NCBI GenBank assembly: GCA_010645155.1
Contig: CM021317.1
Location: forward strand, 11,287,683 to 11,351,682
DNA length: 64,000 nucleotides
DNA from: Tigriopus japonicus
Taxonomy: Eukaryota > Arthropoda > Copepoda > Harpacticoida > Harpacticidae
Direction: 5' to 3'
A program made the position numbers and the translations under genes. Positions 56,289 to 64,000 of this stretch are shown here, piece by piece (position 1 is the stretch's first letter; every line of letters starts with the position of its first letter). The notes under the pieces were generated by a model that had not been told where the DNA came from, did not search any database, and was given only the letters and a program-made list of their open reading frames with translations.

Positions 56289-58268
56289 AAAGAAATAAGT
56301 TAAATCTTTTTAAGTCCTTTGTAAAATCAGTTTTGGTGTCAAGTGTGCCTCGAAAAACGACAAACTGCATCAAATTTACAAAAAAAAAATTCTAAGAAAA
56401 TTGGCGCTCAGAAAATCATGGCGTTGCTGAAAAAATATTTTGAAATTCCGGCCTGTTTTTTAAGTACCTTCCAGGGTTTTGGAGCAAATTTATGGCAACA
56501 TGAAATAATAGCGCGCCTCAAAGTCAGAGACTTTTTCCTAATATGTATTTCCTGATTTTAATTATTTGCGAGACTCTTTTTGGAAAAATGTTCCACAAGC
56601 CTAGAAGTTTTTCTTCGTTAGGACATATTTTGTAAATGGCATATGTAATATAATATGTGCCAATTGTTCCAATAATTTTTTCAATGCCCTGAGCTCATTC
56701 ATGAATTGGTTGGTTCAAGAACCACTGAAAATCATTGGACTGGGAGGCTAACAAAAGGAATCATGATTTCCAGTAGGAACAAAACAGCTACGTTCTTCTG
56801 CAAATGAGACCTTGTATATGTTGACTTGATTATGTATTTCAATTTTCAGCTTAATCGAATTCATTTTATGCTGTCTTCACTACGTAAGTTTGAGAAGGCA
56901 TAACTTTTCACTCCGCCCTTCGATTGAGGTGAAAATTGAAATACTTCGCCTTCTGAATACTCATAGAAGCAAGGTCTCGTTTGAAAAAGAACGCAATTGA
57001 ATTAATCATTGTGGAAATCATACTTCTCACCGTTAGCCTCCCACTCCAGAAAATCAGTGCTTCTTGGTTAGTGAGACTTTTCTTTCGCAAAAAGTTGTGG
57101 TGGTATTAAAAAACTTTTTCTTTACCCTTTTGGGTCTTTCCGAGCTTCATAGACTATTAAATAATGGGTTTAATTTTTCATGAATAAACTTCCACTCAAC
57201 TGAAAATTAATGAAGTGAAAGCACGCTATTTTCACTATATTTCAATCCCCCTCCCTTTTGACCTGGCTCTATTTTGATTCACTCTCTTGTGAAGAGGCTC
57301 TATTTTGACTTTGCACTATTTCATTCCACTCCAATTTCATAGGGTCCCCAAATTTTTATTTAGTAAATGTTTTCCCTGCCCAATATATCAGTCTTTTTTT
57401 GACCAAAAACACTCAAGACCCTGTAATTGGGTCTTGTTTTGTTATATAATATAATATCATTTTATATTGTTACGATGAAAATTCTTATCAGCAAATTGTC
57501 AGTATCTTGGGTCCTACGAGAGTTAAAATTCTTAAAAACCGATTTTAGATAATTTTACAATTTTCTTGTTTATTAACCTGCTTTCTGATTCACTACAAAG
57601 CTGCAAGCTAGATAGCTGTCTAATTTTTCTTTGAAAAATATTTAGACCAAGGCCAACATGATCTGAAAAAGGTCCCAAACTGCGGCAACAATCCGCCAGA
57701 TTGTTGCCGCAGAGGTTCACAAAACCATACCCTACTCTTTCCATCACCAAAAAAAAATTGTGTTCACATTTCGAAACTACGGTAGTTCATGCCTTAGGTC
57801 AAATTTTGTTCAACTTGATTCAAAGGAAAAGCTCCATCTAACATATTTTTGTATCAGCAGGAAAATCTGAGATCTCTTTCACCGTGGGACGCACTGCTCC
57901 CAAGGGACCACTTGGTTATGAAGCGTCCTTTGATGGGCGTTTGGCCGCGAGTCAAATCGTCGGTCAGAAGAATGAGGAAATCAGGAGCCGATTGGGTGGG
58001 TAAACGGGGATGGCCAATCAATGACCAAGATGTAAAGAAAACTGGCTCGGGTGAATTTGAAGAGACCAAGTCCGTCCAACAATTACTACCCAGCCATCGC
58101 AAACTGATTGCCACTATAGATGGTCTGATTTTAAACGCTTTGAATCATAACTCTGTGGAATTTTGGTGTAGAAAAGCATCTTTCCAAAGAATGATCTCTA
58201 TTCGGCAGGAACTCATGGCGAGCGACCCAGAAGCTTTAATGTCAAAAATTCCTCTGAATTTGTGTTAA
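55217..58268 (+). CDS. predicted secreted neuropeptide-like precursor, two exons
   Basis: Exon 1 (55217-55288) encodes MANYKSSAFVLLLVGLVVIQ plus AFDE, a textbook signal peptide, and ends GAG|gtaaaa. Exon 2 (57861-58268) starts after gtatcagcag and joins in phase 0, giving 159 residues. The mature region holds dibasic pairs at KR 45-46, RR 60-61, RK 63-64, KR 72-73 and KK 83-84. These would release PLMGVWPRVKSSV (47-59), SGADWV (65-70, with Gly71 before KR as amide donor) and GWPINDQDV (74-82). The C-terminal 70 residues have just two cysteines, one near the end. No known hormone family is recognised. The gene is convergent with the LAMMER kinase; a variant signal ATTAAA sits at 58448. The 2.6-kb intron join is inferred from consensus only. 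Confidence 0.55.
56217..56291. repeat. GAAA tetranucleotide microsatellite, about 18 units
   Basis: An almost pure GAAA run within the intron of the peptide-precursor gene. The minus-strand frame of FLSFFLSF repeats is produced by it and is not a gene. Confidence 0.97.
56715..57085. repeat. inverted pair of a dispersed repeat
   Basis: About 56715-56900 (GGGAGGCTAAC, ATGATTTCCA, CGTTCTTCTGCAAATGAGACC) is repeated inverted and diverged at about 56905-57085. A third, more distant copy lies at about 44880-45040. Located in the intron of the peptide-precursor gene. Ends unresolved. Confidence 0.5.
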
Positions 58269-58396
58269 ATCAAGTCTGGTACATTGTTTACTGATCAATC
58301 CCAATGTTCTCGAAGCTCTCCTTGAAGACACCACCCTTTGTACTGGACTATTTGAATATGAAATGAATATTGTCGAGGATACATGTATCTATTTTC

Positions 58397-58402
58397 TTTA
58401 TT
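58397..58402 (-). promoter_or_regulatory. polyadenylation signal for the LAMMER kinase gene
   Basis: AATAAA on the minus strand, about 180 bases past the stop at 58581. It lies 130 bases downstream of the stop of the convergent peptide-precursor gene, so the 3' UTRs probably overlap. Confidence 0.5.
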
Positions 58403-58580
58403 TTCACTAGACTTCCCTCTAAAGTTTGACTTGATTGGTTATCATTGATTAAATGCCCTAGACATGCATCACAGAGATTGTGTGTGGGGAAACGAGACGG
58501 CGAGAGGTTAATTGGAGTTCGCAAACAAATCTACAAAGGAACTCTTTCTTCTTGGTGACCCTGAGAACGATCCAGTTGAC

Positions 58581-61500
58581 TCAAATCTGCAGTCGCAAGA
58601 TATGCCGAGACAGACTACTATTGGCCATGGTGGGCGGTTGCTGATAGCTCAAGGAACGAGTAAGGCCTTTGCTGAGCTTGGACACTTTGTCGAAGAACGA
58701 GTGTCGCAAGGCCTCTTTGAGAGTCATGCGAAACGTGGGATCGTAGTCCAGCATGCGTATCACCAGATCGTAGAGACCGACCTCTTCTTGGCCGATACTC
58801 GAGCTCAAGGGATAGCGTTGGTATTGGTGGAGAGGCTTGCAATGCTGGTTGGTGTAGTCGGCTACGCTGGACTTGGGGTCCCACTGGAGCTTGAGATGCG
58901 AGTTGAAGTATTTCGTTTTGGTTCGTTTGACCATGTGCTGAGGCACGGGACGGTCCAAGATCTTCTCCATCATGGCCAAGTGCTCCTTGTTGTCGTGTGT
59001 TTGAAAGAGTGTGTGGCCCTAAAAAAAAGAGTTGAAAGACGATTCAATTTTTAGATCTTACTAGACAAACGTGTCGAGATAAGCATCTTGCTTGTGTGAC
59101 CTTTCGTTTTTCATAATTTGTATATGCCAAATAAACGCAATGTGGCCTTTTCACGGACGTTTCTAGATTTTCAAGATCAAACACATTGACAGAGGACACT
59201 CTTTTTCACCAGAGGGCTAAAACTAACTTTGTCTTGTCTGTCTTAGTTGACTTTATTTTTGAACTCTGCTACAACTACAATATTTCAACCCAGCACTCTT
59301 GGACAATGGTTAATCAAATTGAAGTATTGCTTCGTCCAAAATTGACTTGTGCCGAACGATTACAAATAGTTGAGAGTTTTACTTTTGCTATTTTAATGAT
59401 CATCGCCAGGGTTACAAATAAATTTCACGAGTGTATGTATTCATTTAAGGAACGCCAAGGGCACAGAGGTTCTTCTCTAAAAGCTTTCCAATCTTAGATA
59501 ATTAGGTAACGGCAAAGAAAAATTACTTTTCCCGGCCCTCACGTTCATTAGCCTCTCAATCAAGGGTGTTATTGAATGTTTGAGATTTGAGTCGTATAAG
59601 TTCGCGGGAACAATGGAGTAAAACGGAACCAAGGGCATAATATGTCGATATAGAAGATAACTTATTGAACTTAAAGGGAAAAAATTAAAAGGGAAAAAAA
59701 TATTTACTGAAAATCCATCCCACGGCTCGAATGTATACTGAAGGTCAAGTTTTGAATCCCAATATTGAATTATCAAGTTAATTCATCCCTTGAAGCAATT
59801 TTTAAAATGTAGTTCTCCCCTCATATTTGGGTTGTGCAACAAGAAAACATGTGTTTTAAAGCAGAAAAAAATGTTATTTTTTTCTTTTGCAAACTCTTCC
59901 ACGTCTCGACTATCCATTGAACCAATGCTAGTTGAAAATGCCAAGTTTTCTTCTTTTGAAAATTGCAGGGCTCCAAATAATCCTTTCACGAGAAGTTTCA
60001 GATAAAGACTATTTTTTATGTTTTAAATTCCTGTATCCATATTTTGTTGTAGGAGGGTTTATTAGCAAATGTAAGCGATGATTTCTCGATTGCCGTAGTT
60101 TCGTAAAATCACGTTGCTTGGTCAGCAAGAAAATGATCTTTTATCCAAGTAATTACTTGTTTCTTTCATCGACATGATTGCTTATCCTATCGAGACATGG
60201 GAGTCAATTTTGGCCAGTTCCTTCAACGCATTCACAATGATTAGGCATCTAAAGTTGTGGACCTGACATTGAAAGAAAGAGTTTCTTTCCAACATAAAAC
60301 ATGCCCACTATCGATTAGTATCGCAACAGCCCTTAAGAGTTTCAAGTTCCCACAAATACATTTTACCCCCACTTCAAATACAATTTGCCCATTGACATTG
60401 AGCGATGAAATTGCATCGCCAACTAATAGTACGTAGGGGTTTATCACGTTAACAAACTGATCAACAAGAACGAACGTAACAGAAAAAAGGGCCAAGTTCA
60501 AGATTGAAGCCCCCAAATCTGCAAGCATGCCGTAAACAACTGGTGATGTTTAGTTCTGGCCAATAACTAGTTTAATGAGCTCTGGAAGGTAAGAAATTCA
60601 TGCCAACAGGGACCTCCAAGATCTGGATTCATAAAAATATCCTTGCTCGCTGCTTGGTGGGCCAATCCAGATTGCAGAACGAACAAAGTCGTATTTAATG
60701 GCCACAAAGAGCCAGTCACGTGTCCGTGAATGTGTTTGTGTGTGCTTCCATTTGAGGGTGCTTTGTTGATTGAGCAATGCACATTTACTTTACTGCTGTC
60801 CAAAAGCTTCTTTCATGGGAGGAGCCATCACAAGTTGTTGAAGTTATCCGTCAACCTTGATTTTGAAATTCGTCTCTGTGGCAATTTGAAAATAATCCTA
60901 TCACATTCGTGAGTCGAAATGCATATGGACAACTTTGTAGCTCTGTAGAAACTCTTCTGGCCCATTCGAAATGAAATGCCAATTTATGCTCGCCGAAAAA
61001 AAGTCAATGGAACTCTAAAGAATACGGACATGGTTGACCCCAAAAATGGTCCAAATCGACATAGTCCATTGTTCGTTCAATCTATTTCTCCTTTCAATGT
61101 TAAACGTGACAGTCTGTTAAGCCTGACAACAATTCTATATCTAAATGGTCTCAAGTAAACTGTCATCCCCCAAAAAGAACTAACCATAAGCAACCCACAC
61201 CCATTTGGTTGGTTGTAAAACCATTCGCCTTTGTCGGGCGTCTCTGAAAGAAATGCACAAGTTGGTTGAGAACCCATCATCCTGAAATAGCAGAATGAAA
61301 AATCTTTTCTTTGATCAATGATAGTCTGTCTCCTTTCTTCGCCTGATGCAACTAGTCCTCCTGGGAAGAAAATTTTAAAGCACTCCCAGTCTAATTGATA
61401 AAAGATCAAGTCATCGGGCAAGATGGCTCTGCAATTTTCTTGTGAACTGCGAACTGTACTCGACCATGTACATATGTGCGTACGCTACTTTGGTCTCAAG

Positions 61501-64000
61501 AGGTAGATCTACGAGTACTTCTTTATCACCGCGCGACCTGACATTCTCATAGTTCTCAGGATCGCGTCAGGATGATTATCTCGTCCCGTTATCTAGTATG
61601 GGGGTACGTAGCACGTACGCGCCAAAGAATATCGCAACAAAATGCGACTTTAGCCAACGTTGGGATCGGGTTAAAAGTTGCCAGCCTTCGACATTTTGGT
61701 CAGTATGTGGGCTATATACTGTCTGTCCAGGTCAACCATCACACGATGAACGGTCTGCTATTGATTATACGCTTCTTCAGCCATGCCAAATGATTGATAT
61801 CATCTGTGTTGATGCCCTTTTCCCTCGCCATTTCATTGATTTTTGGCTGCTAGTGAGTAAGCAACCAAGGTTAGCTTCGAAAAAGATGCGCGCACAAGGG
61901 CAAAAGCAAAGCAATGCAGAATTGTTACCTGGTGAAGCTCAAAGATGATGCAACCAATACTCCAGACATCACAAGGATGCGACCAACCCAGCTCCAAGAT
62001 CACTTCTGGGGCCCGATAATGACGAGTGGACACCACGGAACTGTGATGCTCCCATTCGAAAGTGGCTGATCCGAAATCGATGAGTTTGACGCGGGTGTCG
62101 CGCATCCGTCGCACTGGTTTCTTCACATTGGGCACGTTTTCCGTGTACCAATCGTTGGTCACAAATAGCACATTTTCCGGCTTCAAGTCCGTGTGAGTCA
62201 CTTTATGGTCGTGCATAAACGCCACAGCTTGACATAGTTGCTGCGAAATGTGCCGGACTTGTTCCATGGGATAAGGCGCGTAGCAATTGCTCTTGAGGAA
62301 GTCAAACACCGACTCGCCTAAGACCTCAAAGGTCAAACACATGTGTCCGTAGTAGTTGAAGGAATCAAACATACGGACACACAAGAACTTGTTGTCGTGC
62401 TCCTTTGAGTTGAGCTTCTTCAACACGTTAATTTCCAGTTTGGCCGCCTCACGATATTTGTGGATGTTCTTAATGATCTTCAGCGCAAAGTAGTTTTGAG
62501 TCTCCAAATCCTTTACTTTGGCTACCTTTCCGAAAGTTCCTTCTCCGAGATTCGAGACGATCTCGTATCGCTCGCCAATCACATCTCCAATCAGATAAGC
62601 CAAATGTCCGTCCACATCATCAGCCACGGGCCTTTTACGCAAGAACGTGGGACTCGAGACGGCGGAGACAGCGGCATTTGAATGCAGAGAGCTTGATATG
62701 GACATGGATGGTAAGCTCCCCACGCCATGACTTAATGTTGTTCCACTTGTTGACAAGGAGTGGTTCACAAAGTTCTTGGACAGAGCGACAGGTCGCACAC
62801 TCGTGGGCGTGCTCAGCACCTCAGGATGGGACTCCTTAGATTTATTGGTGGAAAGAATCTGATAAGCCAGACTATTGAGAACAAGGGATGAGCTATTGGG
62901 AGTCTGCGAGAGATGGTTGATCGACCGGATTGATCGACTGTGACCAAGTAATGACGAATTGCCAATCGTGGATGCATTGCTTCCATTGCTGGTGGTACTG
63001 CTGGCACTGGTGCTACCTTGGCTGGCACTTCCACCGCTATTATTGCGTTTAGAGCTCTTGTGGAAGGCCCGTCGATGATGAGAGGATTCGGGATGACGAT
63101 GGGTAAGAGGTTCGTCCTCATCCTCGTCGTCGTCCTCATCCTCATCGTTGTTATCATTGTTATCATCGTCGTTCAAACACGGAAGGGAGGAGAACAGATC
63201 CAGGTCGGTGGGCTTAGCATGGAAACTGAAGGTCCGGAGGAAACTCTCCGTGGATTTGCCCCCTTCTGATGTCTTGTAATTATTGTTTAGGTTATTGTTT
63301 TTCTGAATGTAGTTATTGTTATAAGCGTTGTTGTGGTTGTTAGAATTATTATTGCTGTTAGTGTTGGTCGAAGACAGCAGATTGTGACTGGAGTTCCTAT
63401 GCAAGCGACCCAATGTAGCCGACGAGAAGGCACAACGAGGTTCATGCTGACTCTGATTTGAGGCCGTGGAAGTTTGGGAATTGTATTTGCGGGCAGACGG
63501 TGCAGAGAGGTGATAATAATTTGATCTGGGACTGGACAACGGGGTGACCTCGTTCTCATACCGCACCTGGGCTTTATCAAAGTCACTCAAGGACGTAGTG
63601 GAAGGAAGCTTGGATATGGAAAGCTTTTGAGCAGACGAACGACTACGGAAACTGGCATTCCGAGACACCGTGCTGTGACTTCGACGAACTTGGCTGTTAC
63701 TCGGGGAAACGTTGGTTCGATCTCGACTTCGTCGCACACTCGAGACTGTCCCTTGTTGATAACTGGGCACACTTGACGAAGGGACCGGCGTTTTCATAGG
63801 CTGATTTTGGGTACGCTCGGCCTTGCCGGGAATCGGAGATTTGTATGGAAATCCTCCGGCAGACGCTAAACTGGACACCGCCGAAGATGAGGCCGAATGG
63901 ATCATGGCTTGATTCCCATGGTGGGGGCAAATATTCTCTCGATGACTTCTTCTCAGGCTCGAGGATCGCCGAAATCCTCCGTAGAACTCTTCATCATTAC
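58581..64000 (-). CDS. Doa: LAMMER (CLK/Doa) dual-specificity protein kinase, 5' end outside the window
   Basis: Two exons are visible: 61929 to the window edge, and 58581-59018, joined in phase 0 across an intron of 2910 bases (CAG|gtaaca to tttttttag|GGC). The junction restores [20 protein letters not shown]. The product is a CLK-type kinase, which phosphorylates SR proteins and controls splicing in the nucleus. After a long Ser/Asn-rich N-terminal region (with a [20 protein letters not shown] acidic run) come [55 protein letters not shown] and the signature [10 protein letters not shown]. All catalytic residues are present. The domain closes at RHSFFD and the protein ends [10 protein letters not shown]. 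The first Met in view is at 63905, but the frame stays open for 30 more Arg/Ser-rich codons to the edge, so the true start is probably further right. Confidence 0.92.
59019..61928. other. intron of the LAMMER kinase gene, nothing else recognised
   Basis: AT-rich. Several frames of 60-115 codons are open on both strands, but none has a recognisable motif, supporting splice signals or a repeat structure. I see no nested gene or clear transposon. Confidence 0.5.

Noticed and set aside
56122..56373. Hydrophobic FLSFFLSF minus-strand frame
   Set aside because: Produced by the GAAA microsatellite.
58512..59054. 180-codon plus-strand frame
   Set aside because: Antisense of the last LAMMER kinase exon, which carries [10 protein letters not shown] and the C-lobe on the minus strand.

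Overview
The window is nuclear DNA of an invertebrate animal, most likely an arthropod and possibly a copepod crustacean. The arthropod call is inferred from the mix of genes: a SCAP with GT-AG introns, a LAMMER/Doa-type kinase, an insect/crustacean-style dead serine protease homologue, and a U1-C almost identical to the human one at its N-terminus. Coding DNA is GC-balanced. The DNA between genes is AT-rich and packed with short non-autonomous DNA transposons. No bacterial operon, CRISPR array, tRNA or rRNA was seen.

Layout. 0-2.3 kb: unassigned coding-like fragments. 2.35-3.46 kb (-): intronless GDE1-type glycerophosphodiester phosphodiesterase. 3.5-11.8 kb: transposon-rich spacer. 11.85-12.34 kb (+): U1 snRNP C (SNRPC). 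12.7-27.2 kb: a LINE 3' remnant, then nested and tandem MITEs, mostly hAT-like with 8-bp target duplications. 27.29-38.02 kb (+): SCAP, reconstructed here as nine coding exons giving 1319 residues. Its fifth intron contains, on the opposite strand (30.78-34.65 kb), a complete intronless gene for a secreted 1290-residue serine protease homologue with five copies of a Cys/Trp-rich repeat. 38.40-39.90 kb (-): a nuclear-looking protein ending in a degenerate bacterial-type (beta-class) N4/N6 DNA methyltransferase fold, convergent with SCAP. 40-45.5 kb: spacer with a long inverted repeat. 45.85-47.62 kb (-): PPM1H/J/M-type PP2C phosphatase. 48-55 kb: more MITEs. 55.2-58.3 kb (+): a two-exon gene for a neuropeptide-like precursor. 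58.58 kb to the right edge (-): CLK/Doa LAMMER kinase, cut by the window end.

The genes do not form one pathway. SCAP (sterol sensing and SREBP transport), GDE1 (lysophospholipid/glycerophosphodiester metabolism), SNRPC and the LAMMER kinase (splicing) and the PP2C phosphatase are ordinary housekeeping or signalling genes. The unusual content is (i) the degenerate methyltransferase, (ii) the nested dead-protease gene with its repeat domain, (iii) the unassigned peptide precursor, and (iv) several families of palindromic hAT-like elements whose insertion sites can be read to the base from their target duplications. All exon joins were made by eye from splice consensus and frame; no transcript evidence was available.
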